Shown one piece after another: positions 1-8,325 of a stretch of DNA of 64,000 bases. The stretch is taken from positions 310,001 through 374,000 of the forward strand of contig NZ_BMVF01000004.1 in the NCBI RefSeq assembly GCF_014650575.1. Direction: 5' to 3'. A model generated the notes under the pieces. It was not told where the DNA came from. It ran no database searches and was given only the letters and a program-made list of their open reading frames with translations. A program made the translations under genes and the position numbers. Position 1 is the first letter of the stretch. Every line of letters starts with the position of its first letter. This stretch comes from Streptomyces naganishii JCM 4654 (lineage in GTDB: Bacteria > Actinomycetota > Actinomycetes > Streptomycetales > Streptomycetaceae).

Positions 1-837
1 CTGGGGCTGCGGACGGAGGGCCTGCCCCGGTTCGGCAGGACGGACGAGCCGGTCCGGGCCGACTTCCTCGGCGACAGGATCGGCATCGTCGTACCGGTGG
101 TCGAGGGCGCCAGCGTCGCCCACGTCCACGTGTTCGCCACCGAAGGGCATCTCGTCACCGTCCGGCGGGGCCCGCTGCAGGCGCTGGACGGCTTCGCCGC
201 GCGGCTGGCGCGGGAAGGGGCCTCGGACACGGCGGCCGTGCTGTTCCGGCTGCTCCAGGAGTCCCTGGAGACCTTCCGCCGGGCCGCCGTACGGGCCCTG
301 CTCACCACGGAGGACCTCGAGGACCGGATGTTCGAGCGGCGTCGGCCCGACCAGGTCTACCGCCTGGCCCGGCTGCGCCGGCGGGCCGGCCTCCTGCACC
401 GGGCGCTCCTGCCCTACCTCCAGGTGACGGACGACGTCCTCACCCGCCGGATCATGAGCGGGGCCTTCCCCGAGGAGCACCGGCGGCTCGCCCGCGAGTT
501 CCAGGGCGCCGGCCGGCTGGTGCTCGCGGACATCACGTCCCTCCAGGAGGCGACCCGCCGTGCCTTCGCCAGCTACTCCTCACTCGTCTCCGGCGAGCAG
601 AACGGTGTGATCAACCGGCTCGCCATCGTCTCGACGATCTTCCTTCCGCTGACCTTCCTGACCGGGTACTTCGGAATGAACTTCACCTTCCTGACGGACG
701 AGTTGGAGAGCCGGGCCGTCTTCTGGCTCCTCGCCGTCGGGCTCCAGGCGGGGGTGCTGGCCCTCGCCATGTACGTGCTGCACCGCACGCAGCTGTGGCG
801 CAGACTGCGCGACGACGACCGTCCCGAGGACCACTGA
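1..837 (+). CDS. CorA-family divalent cation transporter, 5' end outside window
   Basis: The reading frame is already open at base 1, so the gene begins upstream; about 278 residues are visible. The C-terminal region has the CorA layout: a long charged helical stretch, then a first membrane segment ending in the family signature YFGMNF (around base 670), a short loop, a second membrane segment (about LAVGLQAGVLALAMYVL) and a basic tail. CorA proteins are pentameric inner-membrane channels for Mg2+ and sometimes Co2+ or Ni2+. The GMN signature is intact, which favours a working transporter over the efflux-type ZntB branch, although the substrate cannot be read from this. A GTG at base 97 could be misread as a start, but codons before it are in frame and coding-like. 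Confidence 0.9.
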   Translation: MGLRTEGLPRFGRTDEPVRADFLGDRIGIVVPVVEGASVAHVHVFATEGHLVTVRRGPLQALDGFAARLAREGASDTAAVLFRLLQESLETFRRAAVRALLTTEDLEDRMFERRRPDQVYRLARLRRRAGLLHRALLPYLQVTDDVLTRRIMSGAFPEEHRRLAREFQGAGRLVLADITSLQEATRRAFASYSSLVSGEQNGVINRLAIVSTIFLPLTFLTGYFGMNFTFLTDELESRAVFWLLAVGLQAGVLALAMYVLHRTQLWRRLRDDDRPEDH

Positions 838-849
838 CGAGGAGACACG

Positions 850-1374
850 TTGACCGGCATGGCCCGTGACACGCGGATCGTGGTCGTGATGGGCGTTTCG
901 GCGAGTGGCAAGTCCACCGTGGGAGCGCACCTCGCGGAGCGGCTCGGCGTGCCGTTCCAGGAGGGCGACGACCTGCACCCGGCGGCCAACCGCGCCAAGA
1001 TGGCCTCCGGGCATCCCCTGGACGACGCCGACCGCGCGCCCTGGCTCGCCGCGCTCGCGGACTGGATCCGGGCCACGGCCGCCCGCGGCCGGGGCGGTGT
1101 CCTGTCGTGTTCCGCGCTGCGGCGCGCCTACCGGGACGAGTTGCGGCGCGCGGGAGCGGACGTGTGGTTCGTGTACCTGGCGCTGGACCGTGCGGTGGCC
1201 GCGCGGCGGATCGCGCACCGCTCGGGGCACTTCATGCCGCCCGCGCTGCTCGACTCGCAGTACGCCGTCCTGGACCCGCTGGAGGCCGACGAGCCGGGCG
1301 TCACCATCGACGCCTCCGGCAGCGCGGCGGAGGTGGACGCTGCGGTGCTGCGGGCCTGCACCGCATCCTCGTAG
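850..1374 (+). CDS. gntK: Gluconokinase
   Basis: The product (174 aa, normal for the family) phosphorylates D-gluconate to 6-phosphogluconate with ATP, feeding the pentose phosphate pathway in the cytoplasm. It has the P-loop GVSASGKST near the N-terminus, then the family-typical stretches EGDDLHP and KMASGHPLDDADR that contact gluconate, and the C-terminal ALLDSQ and LEPLE-like (DPLEADEPG) elements. The start is a TTG with GGAG five bases upstream (841-844); an ATG three codons later (859) is the alternative. It follows the CorA gene by 12 bp and may be co-transcribed with it. No gluconate permease or GntR regulator lies next to it here. Confidence 0.92.
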   Translation: MTGMARDTRIVVVMGVSASGKSTVGAHLAERLGVPFQEGDDLHPAANRAKMASGHPLDDADRAPWLAALADWIRATAARGRGGVLSCSALRRAYRDELRRAGADVWFVYLALDRAVAARRIAHRSGHFMPPALLDSQYAVLDPLEADEPGVTIDASGSAAEVDAAVLRACTASS

Positions 1375-1509
1375 CCGCGTCGCCGCCACGGCTGCCGCGC
1401 ACTGGCCAAAGCCGCTCGCCGCGGCCCGACGCGCCGGGCGCGGGAGTGCGGCCTACTCTGGTCCGGGGGGCGGCGTTCGGGTGAATCGCACACCGAGAGG
1501 GGCGCCCCG

Positions 1510-3348
1510 ATGGTGGACTACCCGCTGATCGAGAACCACGGCCTGCTCGGCGATCTGCAGACGGCGGCCCTGGTGACCACGGACGGAACGGTCGACTGGC
1601 TGTGCATGCCCCGGTTCGACTCGCCCAGTGTGTTCGGGTCGCTCCTCGACAAGGACAAGGGCGGGCACTGCACGGTGCGGCCGCTCCATCCGACCTATGC
1701 CACCAAGCAGTTGTACCTTCCCGACACGGCGATCCTGGTGACCCGCTTCATGACCGAGGCGGGCGCGGGCGAGGTGCTGGACTTCATGCCGGTGACCGGG
1801 ACGACGGTCACGGAGCGGCACCGGCTGGTGCGCATGGTCCGCTGTGTGCGCGGCAGCATGACGTTCGAGATCGTCGTGGCCCCGAGGTTCGACTACGGGC
1901 GCCAGGGACACCGGCTGCACATCACCGAGCACGGAGCGGTGTTCGCCGCGCAGGACGGCTCGGAACTGACCGTCCACTCCGTGCGGGAACCGGGCGACGA
2001 CCGTCTCCTGGACGTCCTCACGGACCTCCAGAACGACCTCCACCTCAAGCTGACCCTCCAGGCGGGTGAGCAGCGCGGGCTGGTGCTCGAGTGGGCGGCC
2101 GACGGCCCGCCCCGGGAGATGCGCCTGGCCGAGTACGAGCAGATCTTCGACGACAGCGTCCACTACTGGCGTTCGTGGCTCGGCCAGTCGCGCTACACCG
2201 GCCGCTGGCGCGAGGCGGTGGAACGGTCCGCGATCACCCTGAAGCTCATGACCTACGCCCCGAGCGGCGCCCTGGTGGCCGCCCCGACGGCGGCCCTGCC
2301 GGAGCAGCTGGGCGGCGAGCGCAACTGGGACTACCGGTTCACCTGGATACGGGACGCCTCCTTCTCCGTGTACGCGCTGCTCGGACTGGGTTTCACCGAG
2401 GAGGCCACGGCGTTCATCCAGTGGCTCGGCGACCGGGTCAAGGAACGGGCGGGCAGCGAGGGGGACTCGGGGCCGCTGAACATCATGTACAAGGTCGACG
2501 GCTCCTCGGACCTGACCGAGGAGATCCTGCCGCACTGGGAGGGCTACGCCGGTTCCGCGCCGGTGCGGATCGGCAACGGGGCCGCCACGCAACTGCAGTT
2601 GGACATCTACGGCGAGGCGCTGGACAGCATCTGCTGCGCGCACCGGCACGGGCTCCAGCTGGGCCACCGGGGCTGGAACGCGCTGCTGACCAACCTGGAC
2701 TGGCTGACCGACCACTGGGACCAGCCCGAGGAGGGCCTGTGGGAGACCCGCGGCGGCCGCGAACACTTCACCTACGGACGGGTGATGTCGTGGGTGGCCT
2801 TCGACCGGGCGCTGCGGCTCGCGCGGTCCAACGGCCGGCCCTCGGACGCCGCCCGCTGGGAGTCGGCGCGCGACGCGCTGTACGAGCAGGTCATGACGAA
2901 GGGCTGGAGCGAGAACCGTCAGGCATTCGTCCAGCACTACGGCAGTGACGTGCTCGACTCCTCGCTGCTGCGGATGGCGACGGTCGGGTTCATCACCCCG
3001 CAGGACACGATGTGGGCCTCCTCGCTCGACGCGATGGAGCAGGAACTGGTCAGCGACAGCCTGGTCTACCGCTACAACCCCGAGGCCTCGCCCGACGGAC
3101 TGCGCGGCTCGGAGGGCACCTTCTCACTGTGCACGTTCATGTACGTCGACGCCCTGGCCCGCGCGGGCCGCGCCGAGCGGGCGCGGCTGGCGTTCGAGAA
3201 GATGTTGGGCTACGCCAACCATCTTGGCCTGTACTCGGAGGAGATCGACCCGACGGGCCGCCAACTGGGCAACTTCCCCCAGGCATTCACCCACCTCGCC
3301 CTGATCGACGCAGCGATCACCCTGAACGAGTCCCTCAACAGCCACTAG
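1510..3348 (+). CDS. GH15-family glucoamylase/trehalase-like glycoside hydrolase
   Basis: The 612-residue cytoplasmic protein has no signal peptide. It starts with the motif common to bacterial GH15 proteins of this type (YPLIENHGLLGD, then DGTVDWLCMPRFDSPSVF), which forms an N-terminal beta-domain. An (alpha/alpha)6 catalytic domain follows, with GGERNWDYRFTWIRDASF and a late glutamate-rich segment (YNPEASPDGLRGSEGTF). Members cleave alpha-linked glucosides; in actinobacteria close homologues include trehalases, so trehalose or malto-oligosaccharides are the likely substrates, but sequence alone does not decide. GAGAGGGG (1495-1502) precedes the ATG. It is a single transcription unit between gluconokinase and a decayed region. 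Confidence 0.9.
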   Translation: MVDYPLIENHGLLGDLQTAALVTTDGTVDWLCMPRFDSPSVFGSLLDKDKGGHCTVRPLHPTYATKQLYLPDTAILVTRFMTEAGAGEVLDFMPVTGTTVTERHRLVRMVRCVRGSMTFEIVVAPRFDYGRQGHRLHITEHGAVFAAQDGSELTVHSVREPGDDRLLDVLTDLQNDLHLKLTLQAGEQRGLVLEWAADGPPREMRLAEYEQIFDDSVHYWRSWLGQSRYTGRWREAVERSAITLKLMTYAPSGALVAAPTAALPEQLGGERNWDYRFTWIRDASFSVYALLGLGFTEEATAFIQWLGDRVKERAGSEGDSGPLNIMYKVDGSSDLTEEILPHWEGYAGSAPVRIGNGAATQLQLDIYGEALDSICCAHRHGLQLGHRGWNALLTNLDWLTDHWDQPEEGLWETRGGREHFTYGRVMSWVAFDRALRLARSNGRPSDAARWESARDALYEQVMTKGWSENRQAFVQHYGSDVLDSSLLRMATVGFITPQDTMWASSLDAMEQELVSDSLVYRYNPEASPDGLRGSEGTFSLCTFMYVDALARAGRAERARLAFEKMLGYANHLGLYSEEIDPTGRQLGNFPQAFTHLALIDAAITLNESLNSH

Positions 3349-3975
3349 GGGCCGTCCGGTTCGTGCCCCAGGGGTACGAGGGTGCCGTCGTCCCGCGCGG
3401 TGGGCGGGCCGTTTCCGCTGGCGGACTGGAGGCGGCCGTCGCGCCGCACGACGAAGACGGTCTCGTGGCCCGGTGGGCGAGGGCCGGACGCGGGCTGCGG
3501 GCGGAAGCGGGCGCCCGCTCGCGGCGGGCCGCCGGCCGCCACGGTGTGCGGGGGCAGGCCGGGCCGAACAGGTCGTCCCCGGCGGGGCAGGGGACGACGA
3601 CACCCTCTATGCCGGGCGGCGGGCAGATTCCGGCGGAGCGATCCAGTGGACCGACCCGGCGGAGCGATCCAGTGGACCGACCCGGCGGACCGACCCGGCG
3701 GACCGACCCGGCGGGCCGTCCCGGTGGGCCCGTCCGTCGACGGCGGTCGGCGAGGACGACCCGGGCGAGCACGCGCAAGTCGTCGGCGTCCGTGACCAGG
3801 AGGACCGTGGTGGCTCCTTCGAGCCGGGCGCTCGGGCCGGTGCGGGCGGCCATGAGTCCGCCCGTGCCCAGCTCGATGCCGGCCCGCTCGATCCACCGCC
3901 GCTGCGACTCGAGGGGCGCCCACATCAGCACGTCGAGGCCGGCGGCGCGCGCAGGCAGCCGGGGGGCTGAGGGGG
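3345..3975 (-). pseudogene. Decayed gene interrupted by a 13-bp repeat array
   Basis: On the minus strand two coding-like stretches lie in different frames. The upstream one runs from about 3970 to 3735 and contains GLDVLMWAPLESQRRWIERA and TTVLLVTDADDLRVLARVVL. The downstream one ends at a stop at 3345 and contains GHETVFVVRRDGRLQSASG and DDGTLVPLGHEP. A middle piece (GVVVPCPAGDDLFGPAC) shares the first frame, so at least one frameshift falls near 3550, and the repeat array at 3632-3735 separates the parts. No start codon with a ribosome site is visible; the 5' end runs into the SDR gene stop. I do not recognise the family. Confidence 0.4.
3632..3735. repeat. 13-bp tandem repeat, eight units
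   Basis: Eight 13-bp units follow head to tail with no gap. The units are GGCGGAGCGATCC, AGTGGACCGACCC, the same pair again, GGCGGACCGACCC twice, then GGCGGGCCGTCCC and GGTGGGCCCGTCC. The first four units also form two identical 26-bp copies (3632-3657 and 3658-3683). Because 13 is not a multiple of three, gain or loss of single units shifts the frame of any gene across it. Confidence 0.92.
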
Positions 3976-4815
3976 TCAGCCGCCGGTGGCGAAGCCTGGG
4001 AAGAGGGTCATCCCGCCGTCGACGTAGAGGGTGGCGCCGACGACGTAGTCCATGAGGTCGGAGGCGAGGGCGACGGCCGCGTGGGCGATGTCGTCGGGGT
4101 CGCCGACACGGTCGTAGGGGATCAGCCGCAGGAGGTCCTTCTCGGCCTCGGGCGTCTGCCAGGCGTCGCGGTTGATGGGGGTCTTGATGGCGCCGGGGGC
4201 GATCGCGTTGACCCGGATCTTCTTCGGGGCGAGCTCCTGGGCCAGCGTCTCCATCATCATCTGCACGCCGCCCTTGGACGCCGCGTAGTTGACGTGGCCG
4301 CTCCAGGGGATGATCTGGTGCACCGAGCTCATGCAGATGATCTTGCCGGCGGCGCGGGAGACCTCGGGGACGACTCCCCGGCGCAGGAACACCTTGGCCG
4401 CCTCACGGGCACAGAGGAACTGTCCGGTGAGGTTGACGTCCAGGACCTTCTGCCACTGGGCGAGGGTCATCTCCGTGAAGGGGGCGTCCCGTTGCAGGCC
4501 GGCGTTGGCGACCAGGATGTCGAGGGTGCCGAACTCCTGGACGGTGTGCTCCATCATCGCGGCGACCTGGCCCTCGTCGGACACGTCCGCCTCGTGGGCC
4601 AGCGCCCGTACGCCGTGGGAAGTGATCTCCTCGACCACGGCCTCGGCGTCCTCGCGGCCGGTCACGTAGTTGACGACCACGTCGGCCCCGGCCTTGCCCA
4701 GGGCGATGGCGGTGGCCTTGCCGATACCCGAATTCGCGCCGGTGACCAGCGCTTTCTGCCCCTTCAGCAGGTGCTCGGGGACCACTGCCCGAGGTGCGTC
4801 CTGGCTGGAACCCAC
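3976..4815 (-). CDS. Short-chain dehydrogenase/reductase (glucose 1-dehydrogenase-like)
   Basis: A 279-residue classical SDR that uses NAD(P)+ to oxidise a sugar or secondary alcohol in the cytoplasm. It shows the cofactor motif TGANSGIG (residues 25-32), the NAG motif near 104-106, the catalytic Ser163/164, Tyr177 and Lys181 (YAASK), and the PG motif followed by IKTPINRDAW. The C-terminal YVVGATLYVDGGMTLFP is typical of the glucose 1-dehydrogenase subgroup, which often sits in stress-responsive loci. The start is GTG with GGAGGAGAC just upstream. It is transcribed away from the GH92 gene. Substrate is inferred from subgroup resemblance only. Confidence 0.9.
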   Translation of the reverse strand: MGSSQDAPRAVVPEHLLKGQKALVTGANSGIGKATAIALGKAGADVVVNYVTGREDAEAVVEEITSHGVRALAHEADVSDEGQVAAMMEHTVQEFGTLDILVANAGLQRDAPFTEMTLAQWQKVLDVNLTGQFLCAREAAKVFLRRGVVPEVSRAAGKIICMSSVHQIIPWSGHVNYAASKGGVQMMMETLAQELAPKKIRVNAIAPGAIKTPINRDAWQTPEAEKDLLRLIPYDRVGDPDDIAHAAVALASDLMDYVVGATLYVDGGMTLFPGFATGG

Positions 4816-5183
4816 GATGTCCGTCTCCTCCGCTGTTCGACCCGGCCGGCCGGGCTCCGGCCGGAGGCTTCACGCGCCACCCCATCACCCCGCCGGTGCG
4901 GCGGCATTTCCGGAGCGGCCCCGGTTCGGCTGCCCGGCTGACGCCTTCGCCCGGCCGGGCCCACGGCAGGCGCCGGGCAGCCGCGTTCGACGCCGGGTGC
5001 CCGCGACCTGGGATGCCATGCCACGCCGGGCGCGCGAACCGCCGCTGCTCCAGGGCGCCCCGGCCGGCCCGAGTATCGGGCGCGGCGGCACCGGCACGGC
5101 GACCCCGTGCCGCGGCCACCGGCTCTCGCACACGGACTCTTGACGCGTACACGTATAGGCCGAAGAATGAGCGCGCTGTTCTT
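4816..5183. other. Intergenic region between divergent SDR and GH92 genes
   Basis: No convincing gene is seen. The frames that are open here have poor third-position bias and no ribosome sites. The interval should hold the divergent promoters: the SDR ribosome site is at its left edge and an A+T-richer stretch (about 5143-5200) precedes the GH92 operator at its right edge. Confidence 0.5.
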
Positions 5184-5195
5184 GACAACGTTGTC
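5184..5195. promoter_or_regulatory. LacI-type operator upstream of GH92 gene
   Basis: GACAACGTTGTC is a perfect 12-bp palindrome with the central CG typical of LacI-family operators. It ends 26 bp before the GH92 start, where a repressor would block transcription or early elongation. No LacI-family gene is present in this window, so the cognate regulator is inferred to lie elsewhere. Confidence 0.6.
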
Positions 5196-5221
5196 CAAGC
5201 TTCGGGGAGGGGCTGGCGCCC

Positions 5222-7564
5222 ATGAGATGGACCCAACGGATACGTGGTGGCGTGGGCGTGGTGGTGACAGCGGGCGCGCTTCTCGCCGGCGCCCTGGCCG
5301 CCCCTTCGGCGCAGGCGGCCGCCGGCGACGCGGACACTCGCGGCGGCCGACTCACCGATCTGGTCAACCCGTTCATCGGCACCGAGAACGAGGGCAACAC
5401 CTATCCCGGTGCGGCCGTGCCCTTCGGCATGGTGCAGTTCTCGCCCGACACCGGCCACAACACCGGCTACGACCACTCCCAGGACCACATCCGGGGCTTC
5501 TCGCTCGTCCACCTCTCCGGCGTCGGCTGCGGCCTCGGCGGCGACCTGCCCGTCCTGCCGACCACGGGTGACGTCACGGAGACGGACTACGCCAAGTACG
5601 CGGCCGAGTTCGGCCACGACACCGAGCAGGCGAGCCCCGGTTACTACAAGGCCGACCTCAAGAGCGGCATCGAGGCCGAGCTGACCGCGACGGCCCGCAC
5701 CGGTGTGCAGCGCTACACCTTCCCCGCCACCGCCAAGGCCAACGTCCTGCTCAACGCGGGCCAGTCACTGCACCGGACGGTCTCGACCAAGGTGGAGATC
5801 CTGGACAGCCGCACGGTGCGCACCGCCATCACCGGCAGCGGCTTCTGCCAGGACACCAAGCCCTACACCGTCTACACGATCACCCGCTTCGACCGCCCGT
5901 TCACCGCCTACGGCACCTGGGACGGCTCCACGGTCACCGGCGGCGCCAGGACCGGACGCGACGGCGCCTACGTCCGCTTCGACACCACCAAGGACCGTAC
6001 GGTCGAGGCCACCACGGCCCTGTCGTACGTCGACGCGCGCGGCGCTGCCCTCAACCTCCGTGCGGAGGGCGGGCGTTCCTTCGACAAGGTGCGCGCCGCG
6101 GCCCGGCGCGCCTGGGAGGACCGGCTCGACGACGTCCGGGTGCGGGGCGGCGACGACACCCTGCGCCGCACCTTCTACTCGTCCCTGTACCGGTCGTTCC
6201 TCGCGCCGAACATCGGCAGCGACGTGGACGGCCGCTACACCGGCTGGGACCAGAAGGTGCACCGGGCGCGGGGTTTCACGTACTACCAGAACTGGTCCTT
6301 GTGGGACACCTACCGCACCCAGACCCAGCTGCTGTCGCTGCTCGCGCCGCGCGAGGCGCGGGACATGGCGATCTCCGTCATCAGGATCGACGAGGAGAGC
6401 GGCTGGCTGCCCAAGTGGGGCTACGGCACGGTCGAGACGAACATCATGACCGGCGACCCGGTCACCCCCTTCCTGACCAACGCCTACCAGCAGGGGCTGC
6501 TCAAGGGCTGGGAGGAGCGCGCCTACCGCGCCCTGAGGAAGAACGCCGACGGAGTGCCGCCGGCCGACTCGCCCGCCGTGGGCCGCGAGGCCAACAAGGA
6601 GTACATCGCGGGCGGTTTCGCCCCGTACGTCAAGGGCCGCCCGCACGCCAAACCCGGCGACTCGGACTACGACCACGGCGCCTCAGCGACGCTCGAGTAC
6701 GCCCTGTCCGACGCGATGCTCGCCGAGATGGCGCGCGGGCTCGGCCACGACGCCGACGCCGCGCGCTACGCCGCCCGGGCCCAGAACTACCGCAGGATCT
6801 TCGACCCCACGACGGGCTTCTTCCGCGCACGCGACGCCTCCGGCGCCTTCACCGGCCCCGCCGACCCGGCGCGCGGCGAGGGGTTCCACGAGGGCACGTC
6901 CTGGCAGTACCAGTGGCTGGTGCCGCAGGACCTGCCGGGCATGATCGGCCTGATCGGCGGCAAGCCCGCGGCCAACGACCGGCTCGACTCCTTCTTCGCC
7001 TACGACCGGCTCCTGAAGGACCCGGCGAAGACGGCCCGCGAGGTGTGGGTGAACGGCCCGTACGACTACTACAACGCGGACAAGTACAACCCGCAGAACG
7101 AGCCCGACCTCATCGCCCCGTACACCTACCTGTCCACCGGACAGCCGTGGAAGACCACCGACGTGGTGCACGCCGCGCTCACCCTGTTCACCGACACGCC
7201 GACCGGCATGACGGGCAACGACGACCTCGGCACCATGTCCGCCTGGAACGTGCTGTCGTCCATCGGCGTCTTCCCGGTCCAGCCCGGCTACGCCACCTGG
7301 GGCCTGTCCACGCCCGTCTTCGACCGGGTCGACCTCACCCTCGACCGGCGCTACTACCCGCACGGCTCGCTCGTCATCGAGGCGCCCGGCACCTCGGACA
7401 CCCGCCGCTACATCCAGTCGGCCCGGGTCGACGGCTCCCCCTACGGCCGTACGTACCTGACCACCGCCGACCTGCGCCGGGCACGCTCGCTGTCCTTCAC
7501 CCTCGGCGCGCAGCCCTCCGCCTGGGGCACGGGCGCCGAAGCGGGGCCGCCGGCCCTGAACTGA
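5222..7564 (+). CDS. Secreted GH92 alpha-mannosidase
   Basis: A 780-residue exported enzyme. Residues 1-33 form a signal peptide ending AQA-A. The mature part begins with the family-typical LVNPFIGTENEGNTYPGA and continues with the GH92 hallmarks FSLVHLSGVGCG, FYQNWSLWDTYRTQ-like (YYQNWSLWDTYRTQ), GHDADAARY, the EGTSWQYQW box and YTGNDDLGTMSAW-like (MTGNDDLGTMSAWNV), in which Asp/Glu residues bind the essential Ca2+ and act as general base. GH92 enzymes are exo-acting, Ca2+-dependent alpha-mannosidases (usually 1,2 linkages) that trim mannans and N-glycans. GGGGAGGGG precedes the ATG. Expression is probably controlled through the palindrome at 5184. Confidence 0.93.
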   Translation: MRWTQRIRGGVGVVVTAGALLAGALAAPSAQAAAGDADTRGGRLTDLVNPFIGTENEGNTYPGAAVPFGMVQFSPDTGHNTGYDHSQDHIRGFSLVHLSGVGCGLGGDLPVLPTTGDVTETDYAKYAAEFGHDTEQASPGYYKADLKSGIEAELTATARTGVQRYTFPATAKANVLLNAGQSLHRTVSTKVEILDSRTVRTAITGSGFCQDTKPYTVYTITRFDRPFTAYGTWDGSTVTGGARTGRDGAYVRFDTTKDRTVEATTALSYVDARGAALNLRAEGGRSFDKVRAAARRAWEDRLDDVRVRGGDDTLRRTFYSSLYRSFLAPNIGSDVDGRYTGWDQKVHRARGFTYYQNWSLWDTYRTQTQLLSLLAPREARDMAISVIRIDEESGWLPKWGYGTVETNIMTGDPVTPFLTNAYQQGLLKGWEERAYRALRKNADGVPPADSPAVGREANKEYIAGGFAPYVKGRPHAKPGDSDYDHGASATLEYALSDAMLAEMARGLGHDADAARYAARAQNYRRIFDPTTGFFRARDASGAFTGPADPARGEGFHEGTSWQYQWLVPQDLPGMIGLIGGKPAANDRLDSFFAYDRLLKDPAKTAREVWVNGPYDYYNADKYNPQNEPDLIAPYTYLSTGQPWKTTDVVHAALTLFTDTPTGMTGNDDLGTMSAWNVLSSIGVFPVQPGYATWGLSTPVFDRVDLTLDRRYYPHGSLVIEAPGTSDTRRYIQSARVDGSPYGRTYLTTADLRRARSLSFTLGAQPSAWGTGAEAGPPALN

Positions 7565-7600
7565 CCCGGCGGGTCGGGCATCCGGAGCCCACCCCATGTT

Positions 7601-7644
7601 GCAAAGGGTTCTTCGCGAAGACATCTTTGCGAAGAACCCTTTGC
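7601..7644. promoter_or_regulatory. Double operator with 16-bp inverted arms before the ArsR/MFS operon
   Basis: Arms GCAAAGGGTTCTTCGC (7601-7616) and GCGAAGAACCCTTTGC (7629-7644) are exact reverse complements around a 12-base spacer. The left arm also contributes to an inner 12-bp palindrome TCTTCGCGAAGA (7610-7621). The right arm overlaps a plausible -35 (TTGCGA, 7641-7646), which is spaced 16 bp from TACGCT (7663-7668). This predicts a transcript starting at or next to the ATG at 7675, meaning a leaderless mRNA repressed by its own product. The same hairpin could also terminate the GH92 message. Confidence 0.65.
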
Positions 7645-7674
7645 GAACGCCCCTTCGCGGTCTACGCTGCCGGT

Positions 7675-8325
7675 ATGACAGATCCCGAGGAGCGGACCGC
7701 GGACCCGGTGGCGGGGCCGGACGCGGTCGTGCTGGACGCCAAGGGCCTGCGCGCCCTGGCCCACCCCGTCCGCGTGCAACTGGTCGGACTGCTGCGCAAG
7801 TACGGCCCCTCGACGGCCACCCGCCTCGCGGAACGCCTCGGCGTCAACTCCGGCACCGCCAGCTACCATCTGCGCCAGCTCGGCGCGGCCGGCTTCGTCG
7901 AGGAGGACACCGGGCGCGGCAACGCGCGCGAGCGCTGGTGGCGTTCGGTGCACCAGTACACGGAGTTCGACGACCCGCAACTGGCCGACCGGGAGCCCGA
8001 GGCCACGCTGGCCTACCTGCAGTCCGTGGCCGCCGCCTACACCCTGCGCACGCAGCGGGCGCTGAACGAGCTGCAGACCATGCCCCGGGAGTGGCGCGAC
8101 ACCTTCGACATGAGCGACTGGGCGCTGCGCCTGACTCCCGAGGAAGCCGCCTCGCTGCGGCGGGAGTTGAGAGAGGTGATCGCCCGCTACCGCAGGGACG
8201 CGCCGGAGCAGGCGGCGACGGCCCCCGCGGGCGCGGCACGGGTCGCCGTGATCAGCCATCTGCTGCCCGAACTGGACGCCCCCGCCCCGGAAGCCGCTCC
8301 GGACGCCGCGACGGGTACGCCGTGA
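7675..8325 (+). CDS. ArsR-type winged-helix transcriptional regulator
   Basis: The 216-residue protein has a winged-helix domain in its first 100 residues: LDAKGLRALAHPVRVQLVGL, then the recognition region ATRLAERLGVNSGTASYHLR and the wing segment GRGNARERWW. The C-terminal half is helical (YTLRTQRALNELQ, LTPEEAASLRREL) and probably dimerises or binds a ligand. There are no ArsR metal-binding cysteines, so it most likely senses an organic molecule. No Shine-Dalgarno is visible before the ATG, consistent with a leaderless mRNA. It overlaps the MFS gene by four bases (GTGA), so the pair is translationally coupled, the usual arrangement for a repressor and the exporter it controls. Confidence 0.88.
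   Translation: MTDPEERTADPVAGPDAVVLDAKGLRALAHPVRVQLVGLLRKYGPSTATRLAERLGVNSGTASYHLRQLGAAGFVEEDTGRGNARERWWRSVHQYTEFDDPQLADREPEATLAYLQSVAAAYTLRTQRALNELQTMPREWRDTFDMSDWALRLTPEEAASLRRELREVIARYRRDAPEQAATAPAGAARVAVISHLLPELDAPAPEAAPDAATGTP

Noticed and set aside
4403..5617. A 404-codon minus-strand frame spanning the SDR and GH92 starts
   Set aside because: It covers the divergent promoters and parts of two real genes; no ribosome site or motif.
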